Below are positions 29,800 through 40,163 of a stretch of 64,000 nucleotides of DNA, one piece after another. Origin of the DNA: a virus; the IMG/VR virus record IMGVR_UViG_3300048033_001554, positions 1 to 64,000 of that record. One strand, 5' to 3'. The number at the start of each line of letters is the position of its first letter. Within the stretch, counting starts at the first letter, position 1. The position numbers and the translations under genes are program-made. The notes beneath the pieces are model-generated. The model was not told the origin of the DNA and made no database searches. It worked only from the letters and a program-made list of their open reading frames with translations.

Positions 29800-32114
29800 T
29801 AAGAGTTGTCTACGGTAATATTTATAGAATCTACAGAGTAAATAACACTATCAGATCTTACCGTTTGATCGCCGACATCTTGGTTTGGACCTACAATGTC
29901 TGCACCGCCTACAATATAATCGTCTTTCACTCTTATTGAGAACTTGTGTTTTAATGTTGGGCCTACTGAGTTTTTGTACGTGAAGTTGCCGAACATTTTT
30001 GTTCCGGCAAGGTGCATAGTATCTTTTAACACTGTTTGATACTTATTAAGTGATACAGTAGACTTTAGATCATAAGAATACTCTTGGTAGTAATCACTAT
30101 CTTGAACTCTTTGGTTACTGTCGTAATATTCAAAAATATTTGTGTCGGGATTCGTTCTATAACCGTTGATATGTGAAGATCGACTACCCCAGAATCCTGC
30201 AGTAATACCCTGCGAATCAACTTGAAGTATACCTTCAGCAACTTTTCTTCCATCATCATCAATTAAGTAACCGGTTTCTTCATTCAAATAACCAAAGCCA
30301 GAATTTTGTATCGAAACAGCGGCAATTTTACCTTGCGAAAACTCTGTTCTATTTTTAACAATCGCGTTCTCACCAAACTTTTTAGAAGTATAATCACGTT
30401 CAACTGCAATCAAATCATAAGTGTTGCCTTTGTATGTGATAGCATCACCTGCACCGGTCTTAAACCCATAATAACTATATGGCCTTACGTAAAGAGCTTG
30501 CGCATCATTATCAATTTTGGTAATTAAACCAGACGTTCCTGTAAGTCCTTGAGATACAGTATCACCAACTGAGAAACCAGCATTAAAATTATCAACTAAT
30601 AGCACTTGGTCAAATCTTTCAAATGCTGCCATTTGTTCGTCGATAACAAGAGTGAACGTATCATTAACATAGTCTTCGCCAGGATTTATATTTTCAAATG
30701 ATTTAATAGTACCAATATCAAATGGAGTTAAATCAAACGCTTGATTCATTGGCGTGGCTAATGTTACTGGGCTTGCAGTTCCTGACATTGCTGTTGGGCC
30801 TGCAGATGCAGTATTAAAATCTGAAGAATTTAATTGAACATCTTTAAATGGATTAATAATATCTGTGATTAGTTCGATGTTTTCAATGTTTATTAATTCT
30901 TCAATTTTAGCATGATTAATGTCACCAGTGTTTGCATACAATGGCCCAGGAGAAGAATCGTTTTTAGGTGAAACACTTAATATGTCTCCCGTCATTGTTG
31001 CTATGTCATAAGGCAACAATGTGATATTAGTAGCTCTATCTCTTGTAGAAATAGCTCTCGTTTTATCAAACTCTTCTCCTGGCTCCATTTTAACGCCAAC
31101 TGAAGAAGAGTTTTGTCCAATAACAGTACCTTCGTTACCTGCACTATCTCTTAAAACTTCTAATATTTCAAATTTAAAATCTGAATTATCTAAAATAACA
31201 ACTTGGTTTGATGTTTGAATTTTAGTGTTTGGAATAGTATATCCAAAACCGCCATCTTCTAATATGTACCTAATTGTGCCAGTAAATTCTTCAACTAGCT
31301 CAGTGACGATAACTTTACCGCCACCGCCATATTCACTTTCTATTCTAAGTATGTCGCCAATTTCGTTTCCAACGGTAGCCCATTGTGACTCAGTATCAAT
31401 TTCCATGCCAGCAACAGATCCATTGAGTTTTCCAAAGTTGACGTCTTGGCCACCAAATCTAGCAATAATATCGTCGTACTTTCTAAACTCACCTTTTACA
31501 TCCACTAAGTAAATAATAGGAGTTAAAGTATTGTTTAAATATACGAAGTTAATCTTATCAACAATAGCTTTTGCTTGCGAAATTGTGCCGTAAATATCTT
31601 TGCTTAAAAGATCTGCATAAGAGTATTCTGTTTGTCCATCAGGAGAAAAGAATCTACCGTTATTAGAAAACATTTGCAAAAATGCACCCGTTCTCCATTT
31701 TGAGTCAGACGGCTTGAGCATATTTTTTGCTGGGTATTTAATTTCAACGTCTTCTTCGTAAAACATTCTAAAGAATAGTTTAATACCACTTTCAGTACCT
31801 TTACGTCTATAAAGGTCCATTATGTTTCTAATTACAAATCTTGCAGTTTTATCGTCTTCAATATTAGGAAGATCAGCCATGTATTTTTTCTTAAAGAAAA
31901 TAATCATGTCTGAAAGTGTTGTGCCAATATCTCTGTATTCAAACATTCTACGAGTGTTATAAACACCCATGTTAGATTCGCTTTCAACAAATCTGTAATA
32001 TTGCTCAACCATGTCAACGAGTTCCGGGCCTTGCTCTCTAAAGTAGGCGGGGAACTGATTAGCAATTTTAAATGCTATATCCTTTTCAACTAATGTGACT
32101 TGGTTATCAGCCAT
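29799..32114 (-). CDS. Baseplate wedge protein in the gp7 position
   Basis: 771 residues. The N-terminal 130 residues are helical and conserved-looking (FPAYFREQGPELVDMVEQYY, then RRKGTESGIKLFFRMFYEED), a signature I associate with baseplate proteins of T4-like marine phages; the rest is beta-rich. In T4 the gene between 6 and 8 is 7, the wedge organiser of 1032 residues. Position therefore suggests a gp7 counterpart, although I cannot align it to T4 gp7 by eye. It abuts gp6 with no gap and has GAGG upstream inside the gp6-gp7 junction. Confidence 0.7.
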   Translation of the reverse strand: MADNQVTLVEKDIAFKIANQFPAYFREQGPELVDMVEQYYRFVESESNMGVYNTRRMFEYRDIGTTLSDMIIFFKKKYMADLPNIEDDKTARFVIRNIMDLYRRKGTESGIKLFFRMFYEEDVEIKYPAKNMLKPSDSKWRTGAFLQMFSNNGRFFSPDGQTEYSYADLLSKDIYGTISQAKAIVDKINFVYLNNTLTPIIYLVDVKGEFRKYDDIIARFGGQDVNFGKLNGSVAGMEIDTESQWATVGNEIGDILRIESEYGGGGKVIVTELVEEFTGTIRYILEDGGFGYTIPNTKIQTSNQVVILDNSDFKFEILEVLRDSAGNEGTVIGQNSSSVGVKMEPGEEFDKTRAISTRDRATNITLLPYDIATMTGDILSVSPKNDSSPGPLYANTGDINHAKIEELINIENIELITDIINPFKDVQLNSSDFNTASAGPTAMSGTASPVTLATPMNQAFDLTPFDIGTIKSFENINPGEDYVNDTFTLVIDEQMAAFERFDQVLLVDNFNAGFSVGDTVSQGLTGTSGLITKIDNDAQALYVRPYSYYGFKTGAGDAITYKGNTYDLIAVERDYTSKKFGENAIVKNRTEFSQGKIAAVSIQNSGFGYLNEETGYLIDDDGRKVAEGILQVDSQGITAGFWGSRSSHINGYRTNPDTNIFEYYDSNQRVQDSDYYQEYSYDLKSTVSLNKYQTVLKDTMHLAGTKMFGNFTYKNSVGPTLKHKFSIRVKDDYIVGGADIVGPNQDVGDQTVRSDSVIYSVDSINITVDNS

Positions 32115-33914
32115 TTACTTGACCTCTTTCATGTTAACAGTTACGTCATCATCTTTAATCAAGAAAATTCTACCAGCTGGAGCTTTGATATCGTCGAGCT
32201 TAGTTGTAACCATAATTGTGATACCTGATCCATCAGCAAAGCCGCCAACTTTAAAGTTAGTCAAATTAACTTCACCTGTAGCATAGTTTACTTTACCAGC
32301 AATAGGGTTTACTACCTGCGGGTTTACAATATCGGATGTTACAATTTGAATGTTTCCTAAGCCATCATCTTGGAAGAATGAATCAACAAAGTTATATTCA
32401 AATACACTACTTTTAACCGCTGGTTTATAATCAGTAAAACCATTTGAATCTTTAAACGGATAAGGTTTAACTAATTCAGCATAAAACTTAAATGATGGAG
32501 ATTCAGCTTGGTTTAAAGCAGGAGAATATCTTACATAAGGACATACTGATAAACTATTACTTTCAATAGAAGATTCGGATGCATCGATGTCTTTAGAAAG
32601 CTTTGAAAGTCTTAAAGTAACATTAAAGTTATCCAAACTAGACGTATTGTAATTTTCAATAGCAGATCTAACTAAATTTTCGATTTGACCGGCTGATTTG
32701 CCAGTAACTTTAGGATTGAAGTTAACATCTACGTTAACACAACCGTACATAAATTCTGATTTAACAAATGTAGGTTCAACCGCAACTGGACTTTTATCTT
32801 TTAAGTAATCAATATAAGAAGCTGAAATAGTTTCTGATAATCCTTCTCGGCCTTCGCCAAGATAAACTGAAATAGCAACTCGTCCAAATTGAGGTGGATC
32901 TAGTTCTTCACCACCGTATGCAGCAATTGCTTTGATTTCTGGGAAACGCTGTTGTAATATAACTTCATAGTCTTTAGATGTTACAGCTCTTTCTTGAATT
33001 TGCAAAGACTTAGGAGCGTAATATCTAATACTTTCTAAAGTTTCTCTTTCAGCACCACCTGCAGCAGGTTCAATAGTTACCGTACTAGATTGAGCGGTGT
33101 CTGATACTAATAATAACTCAAAAGTATTTGCGCCGTTGGATTCAGGACCTGAAGTAATACGATATCTTACGCGAACGTCTTGGAAAACTTCTGGTTGTAT
33201 ACCAAATTTATTATTGCCAAAGTAGATAACATAACGGCCATCATAATATGGTTCTACATAGAATACTTTATCTAAAGGCTGGACGCCGAAGATATCATTT
33301 TTACGAATAAACACGTTTTCGTTATCTGTTGCTTCGGCATCTACGAATACTACAATTGAATCTGTATCAGCATTTTCGTTTGAAAGGATAACGCGAAGAA
33401 CTCCGTCGTCACCAATAAAGTAGCCTTCTCTCTCAAAGCTTGCTAGCATCTCACCTTCAAAGATTTCTACATTTTCGGCAACAAACGTTCCTGGGGCAGT
33501 TTTACGAGCAACGTAAGCTTTATCAGTAACATAATTAAATGTTTGGCCTTGGAAGTTAGTCTTAAACTGAGAATAAGCAGGAATAGTAATAGTCTGCCCT
33601 GCAATGCTCGTATCAGTAATAGTAGTTGTCACTACAGCTTTTGGCGACCTACGAGATCTAGGAACATAATTCAATTCCTTAGCGTGTGACATGACTGAGT
33701 TTTTAAGAACAGCTGAATCAAGGAACATCTCATTGATTGCCATGTTAGCATAAAAGTTATTTTGGAATGTATTATATGATAACACATCCAAGAATACACT
33801 CATATTCGACCCTTCAAAGTTATAATCTTTGAATTGAGTTTGGTTCCTCAGATAAGTTTTAAACTGAGTTTTGATCTCTTCAAAGTCTAATTCTGAAATG
33901 TTTAACTTGGCCAT
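32115..33914 (-). CDS. 6: Baseplate wedge protein gp6
   Basis: 599 residues. The opening (LDFEEIKTQFKTYLRNQTQF...NMSVFLDVLSYNTFQNNFYA) is the clear gp6 / baseplate-J-like signature, and the central VTSKDYEVILQQRFPEIKAI element is typical of J-like proteins. gp6 dimers form the inner ring that joins the six baseplate wedges around the hub. It is contiguous with gp25 upstream and the gp7-position gene downstream, the usual order in T4-like marine phages. Confidence 0.93.
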   Translation of the reverse strand: MAKLNISELDFEEIKTQFKTYLRNQTQFKDYNFEGSNMSVFLDVLSYNTFQNNFYANMAINEMFLDSAVLKNSVMSHAKELNYVPRSRRSPKAVVTTTITDTSIAGQTITIPAYSQFKTNFQGQTFNYVTDKAYVARKTAPGTFVAENVEIFEGEMLASFEREGYFIGDDGVLRVILSNENADTDSIVVFVDAEATDNENVFIRKNDIFGVQPLDKVFYVEPYYDGRYVIYFGNNKFGIQPEVFQDVRVRYRITSGPESNGANTFELLLVSDTAQSSTVTIEPAAGGAERETLESIRYYAPKSLQIQERAVTSKDYEVILQQRFPEIKAIAAYGGEELDPPQFGRVAISVYLGEGREGLSETISASYIDYLKDKSPVAVEPTFVKSEFMYGCVNVDVNFNPKVTGKSAGQIENLVRSAIENYNTSSLDNFNVTLRLSKLSKDIDASESSIESNSLSVCPYVRYSPALNQAESPSFKFYAELVKPYPFKDSNGFTDYKPAVKSSVFEYNFVDSFFQDDGLGNIQIVTSDIVNPQVVNPIAGKVNYATGEVNLTNFKVGGFADGSGITIMVTTKLDDIKAPAGRIFLIKDDDVTVNMKEVK

Positions 33915-34331
33915 TTACCTAGTCCTCTCTATGAATACATCAAGGTCGATAGGCTGTTCTACGTTTTTGATGTAAAAAGTAATTCGTATGTTCACTGCGT
34001 TGTCATCTATGTTAGATGTTACAGTAACGTCCTGGAGTTCTGCTCTAGGCTCGTATAGGTTAATTGTTGTTCTTACGTTTTCTTCTATTAGTTTAAGAAC
34101 TGAAGGAGTAAGATTTTCAAATAGCATGGCTTGGATATTACCACCCAAGTTTGGCTGCATTAATCGTTCGCCGCGATCAGTAAGAATTAAATTTTTAATT
34201 GATTCTTTTACTGCGTCTTCATCTTTATTTAAAGTAAGATCTTGCGACAAAGGGCTAACCTCAAGATTTTTCTTGAAGTCCGAATAAATCGTTACCTTTT
34301 TAGTTTTAGGTGTAAATAACCTAGCTACCAT
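33915..34331 (-). CDS. 25: Baseplate wedge protein gp25
   Basis: 138 residues of the GPW/gp25 family: LTLNKDEDAVKESIKNLILT, followed by RGERLMQPNLGGNIQAMLFE, is the family core. gp25 binds gp6 and gp53 in the wedge and helps nucleate the sheath. Length matches T4 gp25 (132). It ends one base before gp6 starts. Confidence 0.93.
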   Translation of the reverse strand: MVARLFTPKTKKVTIYSDFKKNLEVSPLSQDLTLNKDEDAVKESIKNLILTDRGERLMQPNLGGNIQAMLFENLTPSVLKLIEENVRTTINLYEPRAELQDVTVTSNIDDNAVNIRITFYIKNVEQPIDLDVFIERTR

Positions 34332-34334
34332 TTC

Positions 34335-35972
34335 TTAACCTCGTTTATCCCAAGACCTTGCTGGTCCAATATCGCAATGAAGGAAACTGTTATAGTAACC
34401 AAATCCTTTGAATCCTACGCTTTGCGCTAATTTTACAAATTCTCTTAAATCATTTCCTCTAGGATTAAACCCATCCCACTTCAGATCACATGCAGTGCCT
34501 TTGAGGTGTTGCGATGCTTTAGCACCCGGTGGTTTTATGATTGAATTATAGTACGGACTTCTATAGCCACTATTTAAATATAGTGGGCCACTAATAATTC
34601 CTGCATCTTTAGCTAATCTTTGTAGCTGCATAATTTTTAACCTTACATCCGGATCCATTTTAGTCCAGCCTTCGTGAGTTGGTATCATTCTAGTAGTCCA
34701 CCCACCTCTAATTCGTAAATTAGGATGTGTGTTATCTTTTATTTCTTCCCAGCTTGGAACTCCATTAATATCTTCTATAGTAGGAGGAATAGGATTATTA
34801 TTCGTTCCTTCAGGATGATCGTCAGTAATTCCATACCATGGTATCTTTGCTATATTTATTAAAGCTTGCCTGTTTTCTTCTGTAGCTCTGATGGCACCTG
34901 CTCGAACTGCTTCACTAGTAACTCTATTAGAAACGTTTGAAAGAGTATTAAATACTTCGTCGTAGCGATCCGCAAAATCATTTAATGGATCTTTAAGCTT
35001 TTTAAATAAACCTTCAATACCTGCAGCCATGCCACATAAGCGAGCTATAAGCATAAAGATTTCTTCTATGGATGGGTTTTCGAATAAACCAACCGCGTAG
35101 TCAATAATACCTTGAATTTTAGCTTTAATTTTATCAGCGTTTTCATCACCACAAATATTTTGCAACGCTGATTTCTTTTCTTCAGCATCTGCTGCAACTT
35201 TAATTTGAGCAGGAGTTACTACTGGTAGATTTCTACCAATAATTGCTGATACATCAAAGTTAGCTATTGATTGGCAAACTTTTTGAATAGCTTGCTTAAC
35301 CATTTCACTGATTTTTTCTTTGATTGCTTCAATGATTGCTTTAACTTTAAGTGCTTCAAATGCTGCAAGTAATTCATTCTTAATGTTTTTAATTTTTCTA
35401 ATAAAAGCAAATACATCTTGAATAAAGCCATCAATTTTATTAAGCATATTAAAGAAAGAATTAATAGCACCAAACACGCTATTAAACAATCCACAAAACC
35501 CGCCTAATATACTATCAGAAAAATCTCCATTATAATATTTGTCAAGCTCATCCAAGAATCTAGATCCTTTAGCATTACTAGATTCTATGGCTGATGCTGG
35601 AGTATAGTTGCTACTTTTCATAAAAGAAGCCCACTCTAAAGCAGTAATAGGACCGTGCTTTAATCTTTCATTAAGTACTTCATATTGAGGCAATTGATCT
35701 CTTACATATTCTCTACCAAAAAAGTCTTGGTTAATCTGTTTAACAGTATCGTAGAAAGTAGGATATCTAGTAACATATTGAGATAAAGGATTATTATTTT
35801 GAACATCCTCTACAATAGTATCTCTAAATTTCTTTTCGAACTCTGATACTTGGTTTAAAGTGTATTCACCGTTTCCATTATCGGTCGGGCCGTTTTGAAT
35901 GGCATTACGCTCATATACTGTTTGTAAACAGCTAGTACAAAGACCTTTTCCTGGCTGACATGTGCATGACAT
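34335..35972 (-). CDS. Virion-associated protein with C-terminal M15-type peptidase domain
   Basis: 545 residues. The N-terminus has a Cys-rich start (SCTCQPGKGLCTSC). Residues about 150-350 are long amphipathic helices. The C-terminal ~120 residues are an M15-type (DD-carboxypeptidase/endopeptidase) fold: LNSGYRSPYYN, then SQHLKGTACDL with His489 and Asp496 and LHCD with His532 as zinc ligands. Such enzymes cut the peptide part of peptidoglycan. It overlaps gp5 by one base and precedes gp25, so it is most likely carried in the baseplate for cell-wall passage rather than acting as an endolysin, which would be placed elsewhere with a holin. Role inferred from motif and position. Confidence 0.82.
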   Translation of the reverse strand: MSCTCQPGKGLCTSCLQTVYERNAIQNGPTDNGNGEYTLNQVSEFEKKFRDTIVEDVQNNNPLSQYVTRYPTFYDTVKQINQDFFGREYVRDQLPQYEVLNERLKHGPITALEWASFMKSSNYTPASAIESSNAKGSRFLDELDKYYNGDFSDSILGGFCGLFNSVFGAINSFFNMLNKIDGFIQDVFAFIRKIKNIKNELLAAFEALKVKAIIEAIKEKISEMVKQAIQKVCQSIANFDVSAIIGRNLPVVTPAQIKVAADAEEKKSALQNICGDENADKIKAKIQGIIDYAVGLFENPSIEEIFMLIARLCGMAAGIEGLFKKLKDPLNDFADRYDEVFNTLSNVSNRVTSEAVRAGAIRATEENRQALINIAKIPWYGITDDHPEGTNNNPIPPTIEDINGVPSWEEIKDNTHPNLRIRGGWTTRMIPTHEGWTKMDPDVRLKIMQLQRLAKDAGIISGPLYLNSGYRSPYYNSIIKPPGAKASQHLKGTACDLKWDGFNPRGNDLREFVKLAQSVGFKGFGYYNSFLHCDIGPARSWDKRG

Positions 35973-38101
35973 TATCCAGCACCTCCACTAATTATATTTT
36001 GTTCAGTTGATTTTACTGCATCAATCGCGTTTAAGAATTCTTGTACCGTGGTAAGAGCTCTATTTCCAGCTGAATCACCTGCATATTTACTTCTACCTGT
36101 ATTTGGACCTGTTACCAGTGGTAAGGAAGCCCATTCACTTGCAAGATTGTTTGCAAATTGCTCGCGTGTAAGTTCGCCTTTTAAGAATCTAGTTAAGCCT
36201 CTGCCTTCGAGTAGCACAATTGCCATTTTGTCTTGATTGATAGGACTAAACAAATCACCCGCACTTAAGCCTGCTCTTACATACAATGGATTTCCAGGGC
36301 CTGTTGTTAAGTCATTGTTATAACCACGCAAGGTGTCTTCCATAATTTGGTATCTACCAACTGCTTCTGAGTTTTGAGTTGCATCAATACTTTCTTGCCA
36401 ATCTAGTACTTCCTGGATAGTCATTTCTATAATGGGCTTGGTAGGATACCTAGTTTTAGATACAAGACCAGATATGTCATCATAACCTTCTGATTCTTTA
36501 TTACCAATAAAATCTAGCAATGGAGTTGCTGCTGATTGTATTTCAGCTGATACGTTGCCAAGAGTTCCACCAAACGACGTGTTACCACCATTACCCTCAC
36601 CAGCATGATCTTTTGAAACATAGCCAGTTCCACCCAACGAACCTTCATCACCTTCCGGCAAAATAGATGTTGATTTAGCAACTGGTTCTGGAGCTTCAAC
36701 TTTAGCTGCGCGCCATGCAATTTCTGGAGTTTGAGATCCAGGAACAAACGGTAATTGACCGATTGGTGGAATAGCAACCCTTGCAGTTGCAACTGTTGTT
36801 AAAGCACTCGCGAGATTAGGTCTTGCAAATCCACCGGCTAAGTTAACAAAAGTATCTATGTTAACAATAGGCGAATTAATATTTGTCTGCACACCGCCGC
36901 CAATTGCAACGTCTATTCCTGCGCCAATATCAAATGTAACACCTGCGCTTAGCGCTGCTGATGTTGTTGATCTTGCTGCCCAAGTAAGTGACGATTGGTT
37001 GATTGCACCAAGTGGAGCGGTAATATTCATTTCAACGCCAGCTTGGATGTTAGTCTGCGTAAGACCTCTTAATCCTAATTTATCTGTAGCATCAACAAGA
37101 ATCTTTTCACCTTTAATAGAAATACCGCCGTAAGTAGGTGGTAATCCTAGACCACCCGCAGAAAGCTGCAATTCTTTATTTGCATTAATAGCAAGTGTAC
37201 CTGCATTGGCATGAATTTTAACATCGCCACCACGAATTTGAGCCATTTCAGCGTTTATAGTAGATTGACCACCAACCGAAAGATGATGGTTACCATGTAC
37301 TAATGTTTGCAAATCACCTTCAATTTCTTCAACTTTATTACCACGGACATAAACATAACTATTACCCATAATAGTAACAGTGCTCATTCCACCAACAACT
37401 ACGTGCTGCTTTCTATCCATTACATCGTATTGATCGCCGGTGGTTTTATTTGTGGTAGTACCACGAGAATCAATTTCAATAAATGAACCAGACTTATGCC
37501 TAACAGTAATACGCTCAGCTCCAGATGTATCATCTAATTCAATGCTATGATGGGCTGTTTCTATAACTTTATTATGAGGATATTCTGCGTTATAACTTGC
37601 GTTAGGCTGATCCCATGTTTCTTCTGAGCCACCAATTTTAACATCAACTGCTCTACCCATTTCTTGAGTAAGCACTGCAGTTTCTTGAATGTATTCACCA
37701 CGGGCTAATCGGGATTGCTGTGGTTGCATTATATCTTCTGGTTTAGATCCATGTGCCAATTCGTTAGCATCTGTATCGGGCACTCTGCCCCATCCAGTCT
37801 TATCAGGGTCAATAACTGTAGCATATTGAGTTGGAATTAGACCAAGAACCATAGGCTCTTGCGCGTCTCTTCCGTCTAAGAAAACACCAAATACCCAGCT
37901 ATTTACTTTTGGAATATTGTTTGGATTATAATCACCTTGAACAACAATAGCCCAAGGCAATTCATCAGATGGAACTTCTTTGTTTGTACCATGTACACCA
38001 AATGCACGTACTTGTGCTCTTCCTTCTTTACGAGGATCTACGTTATTTTCAATTACGCCAATAAAAAATAAAGGATCTTTAATCCCTACACCGTTTTGCA
38101 T
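35972..38101 (-). CDS. 5: Baseplate hub spike protein gp5-like with C-terminal GH104-like lysozyme
   Basis: 709 residues. Residues 1-120 form the gp5 OB-fold (FFIGVIENNVDPRKEGRAQV then DGRDAQEPMVLGLI). Residues about 210-400 have the VxGxxxxxVxG repeats of the spike beta-helix. Residues about 523-690 resemble the lambda R lytic transglycosylase family (GH104): NKESEGYDD with candidate catalytic Glu538, AVGRYQIMEDTL, and an EWASLP element shared with lambda R. In T4 gp5 the lysozyme lies between the OB-fold and the helix and is T4-lysozyme-like; here a different enzyme is appended after the helix. It overlaps both neighbours by one base. Confidence 0.88.
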   Translation of the reverse strand: MQNGVGIKDPLFFIGVIENNVDPRKEGRAQVRAFGVHGTNKEVPSDELPWAIVVQGDYNPNNIPKVNSWVFGVFLDGRDAQEPMVLGLIPTQYATVIDPDKTGWGRVPDTDANELAHGSKPEDIMQPQQSRLARGEYIQETAVLTQEMGRAVDVKIGGSEETWDQPNASYNAEYPHNKVIETAHHSIELDDTSGAERITVRHKSGSFIEIDSRGTTTNKTTGDQYDVMDRKQHVVVGGMSTVTIMGNSYVYVRGNKVEEIEGDLQTLVHGNHHLSVGGQSTINAEMAQIRGGDVKIHANAGTLAINANKELQLSAGGLGLPPTYGGISIKGEKILVDATDKLGLRGLTQTNIQAGVEMNITAPLGAINQSSLTWAARSTTSAALSAGVTFDIGAGIDVAIGGGVQTNINSPIVNIDTFVNLAGGFARPNLASALTTVATARVAIPPIGQLPFVPGSQTPEIAWRAAKVEAPEPVAKSTSILPEGDEGSLGGTGYVSKDHAGEGNGGNTSFGGTLGNVSAEIQSAATPLLDFIGNKESEGYDDISGLVSKTRYPTKPIIEMTIQEVLDWQESIDATQNSEAVGRYQIMEDTLRGYNNDLTTGPGNPLYVRAGLSAGDLFSPINQDKMAIVLLEGRGLTRFLKGELTREQFANNLASEWASLPLVTGPNTGRSKYAGDSAGNRALTTVQEFLNAIDAVKSTEQNIISGGAG

Positions 38102-39531
38102 TAACCGGCACCTCCTGAAGTAACAACATTATCAATAAAATCTTGTGATTGTTCTGGTTTATCGCCAGCATCCCAATCAAATTTAACAAGCTTCAAAGTA
38201 GTAGAAAGAGTGCTTGCTTCATCAACAGAATGGTTTGTTGCATACACTAAATACCTACCGGCTAAACTATTATTTACAACCGACTTACCATCTGAATCTA
38301 AAGCTTTGATATCTAAATTAACAATTTCACCAGGAGTAATATCTAACCTTCCTTTTAAAGAAGCAGAAAGTGTAGTGTTATTTAAATGGTGATAGTAAGA
38401 TACTCTATTTTGAACAATATCTGCATAGTGCTTATCTTGTGATAAGTTACTTGGAATATCGCCAGGGCTAGAATAATTTCTAAATACCATAAATCTTTTA
38501 GCATTTTCATCTGTAAATATATCTTGTCTAAAAGACTCACTATGCGGATTTGCATCTGATTTTCTTTTAGTACCAGACATATCATAATATTCTGTATTGT
38601 CGAAATTAAACTTGCTAATAGTAAATTTTCTTCGTACTAAATCAACTTCTACTACTTCGTTTCTATAAGAACCTGAAGCTAAATCCATTGCAGAATCAAT
38701 ACCTTTAGAAATAACATTAATTGCTTCTACTCTTTTAAACTGAGCTTCGATATTTTGTGGACCAAGATCTACTACAGGTGCATAGAATAATTCGTGAACG
38801 ACCTTAGGATCTTTAACAAAATATTCATCTGGGCAAAAATAGTAATTATTAAAGGTTTCAAAAAACCTAAATGTTTGAGAAGGTGTTCCTGGATTATATG
38901 ATCTAGAACACATAAAGTTGATTGCTTCTGCTGGAGTCATATCAGGAATAATGAACTTGGCTACTCCGACTGTAGGAGTGATGAATAAGTTTCTTCCATA
39001 TTGCTCGTCTTTTAATTCATATCTTTGAGTAGCAAACGGCAATACTTTTGTTTTGTCATCTGGGTCTAACGCATCGCCTTGAGCTTTGTTAGGCAGATTT
39101 CTATAATTATTTTTAAATACTTTATGAACCGCGCCTGATATTGAGCTAGTAAAAGGTTCTATTAAACTTTTGGTAGATGCATCAAATGTTGCTTCTGAAA
39201 CAAAGTGTATTGTATAGGTTACTGAGTTAGAGTTTAATGATGGCTGAATATTGTTTATTCTAAATACTCTAACATTAAGTTTTACGAGAGTATCTAAATC
39301 GTAACTTCTAAACCAAAGATCTAATCTTTCTTCTCCTCTGAGAGGAAAGCTTTCAAGTATCCCAGTGGTATCTAATATGTTTGCAGATCCGGTGTACGCA
39401 ACAGACCCCATTGATTGAGTTAACTCAAACGAGGTTATAAAGTTAGTAGATAGATCTACTTTTTGCGTCAAGTCATGCGAACGAAATATCGCTCGTTCAA
39501 TTTCACATCTTGTTGTGTTAATTTCTGCCAT
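38101..39531 (-). CDS. Baseplate hub protein (gp27-like position)
   Basis: 476 residues, beta-rich. Phrases such as GSANILDTTGILESFPLRGE and RLDITPGEIVNLDI fit tail hub proteins of the gp27/gpD type. It lies directly upstream of gp5, the partner of gp27 in the T4 hub, with one-base overlaps on both sides. The gp27 assignment rests on position and general character rather than on an obvious alignment. Confidence 0.7.
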   Translation of the reverse strand: MAEINTTRCEIERAIFRSHDLTQKVDLSTNFITSFELTQSMGSVAYTGSANILDTTGILESFPLRGEERLDLWFRSYDLDTLVKLNVRVFRINNIQPSLNSNSVTYTIHFVSEATFDASTKSLIEPFTSSISGAVHKVFKNNYRNLPNKAQGDALDPDDKTKVLPFATQRYELKDEQYGRNLFITPTVGVAKFIIPDMTPAEAINFMCSRSYNPGTPSQTFRFFETFNNYYFCPDEYFVKDPKVVHELFYAPVVDLGPQNIEAQFKRVEAINVISKGIDSAMDLASGSYRNEVVEVDLVRRKFTISKFNFDNTEYYDMSGTKRKSDANPHSESFRQDIFTDENAKRFMVFRNYSSPGDIPSNLSQDKHYADIVQNRVSYYHHLNNTTLSASLKGRLDITPGEIVNLDIKALDSDGKSVVNNSLAGRYLVYATNHSVDEASTLSTTLKLVKFDWDAGDKPEQSQDFIDNVVTSGGAG

Positions 39532-39788
39532 TAGCCTTGTCTAATCTTACGTGAAAAATCTGATTCAATAATAGGCAAATAAGTCCTATCAATTAGGAAT
39601 ATTTCTTTTTTGTTTTCGTTATCATAAAGTTCTTGGTCGTAAACTTTCCATTCTTTCCACTCGTTAGGAATAATACGCTTAATAATAATTTTACGACCTT
39701 GTTCAGTACGCAAAATAACCCGATCTTCTTTACGAAGGTAAATTGTTTGGAAAGATTCTGGCGCTAGCTTAATAATATCTACAGCCAT
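39531..39788 (-). CDS. Small conserved-looking baseplate-cluster protein (85 aa)
   Basis: 85 residues, basic, starting MAVDIIKLAPESFQTIYLRK. Not recognised. It is coupled to the hub gene by a one-base overlap and lies 3 bases from gp53, so a hub-wedge linking or assembly role is plausible but unproven. Confidence 0.65.
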   Translation of the reverse strand: MAVDIIKLAPESFQTIYLRKEDRVILRTEQGRKIIIKRIIPNEWKEWKVYDQELYDNENKKEIFLIDRTYLPIIESDFSRKIRQG

Positions 39789-39791
39789 TTG

Positions 39792-40163
39792 TTATACCTC
39801 TCTATAATAATAAATGATATTATCACCATTATCTTCTCGAGTCCAGTCAACAACATCTTCACCAACTCTTCCTGATTCTTCTGAATACTTTTCAATTAAG
39901 TAGTCGTTAAACTCTGCTTCTGCCAAAGGCCATTGGTGATATGGATCTAAAATATTATTAGACAAATACACAAGCCAAACATAATCAACAGAACCGTAAT
40001 AATAATTTGCAATATCTTCAGCACGTTCACCTTCTTTAATAGTAAAAGGCAAATACAAAGCTGGATTAGAAACTACCAATTGAGTAAAATTAGTACGGCG
40101 AGTAATATCTTTTACTTTATAGCCTTCGTAATCTACTGTTGGAAAATTTTCGAAATATTTCAT
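39792..40163 (-). CDS. 53: Baseplate wedge protein gp53
   Basis: 123 residues. LPFTIKEGERAEDIANYYYG and VDYVWLVYLSNNILDPYHQW are the gp53 family signature (T4 gp53 has ANAIYGNPQLYWVLLMCNDN then DPYYGW). gp53 clamps adjacent wedges together during baseplate assembly. The protein is shorter than T4 gp53 (196), losing C-terminal sequence. It overlaps gp48 by one base. Confidence 0.92.
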   Translation of the reverse strand: MKYFENFPTVDYEGYKVKDITRRTNFTQLVVSNPALYLPFTIKEGERAEDIANYYYGSVDYVWLVYLSNNILDPYHQWPLAEAEFNDYLIEKYSEESGRVGEDVVDWTREDNGDNIIYYYREV

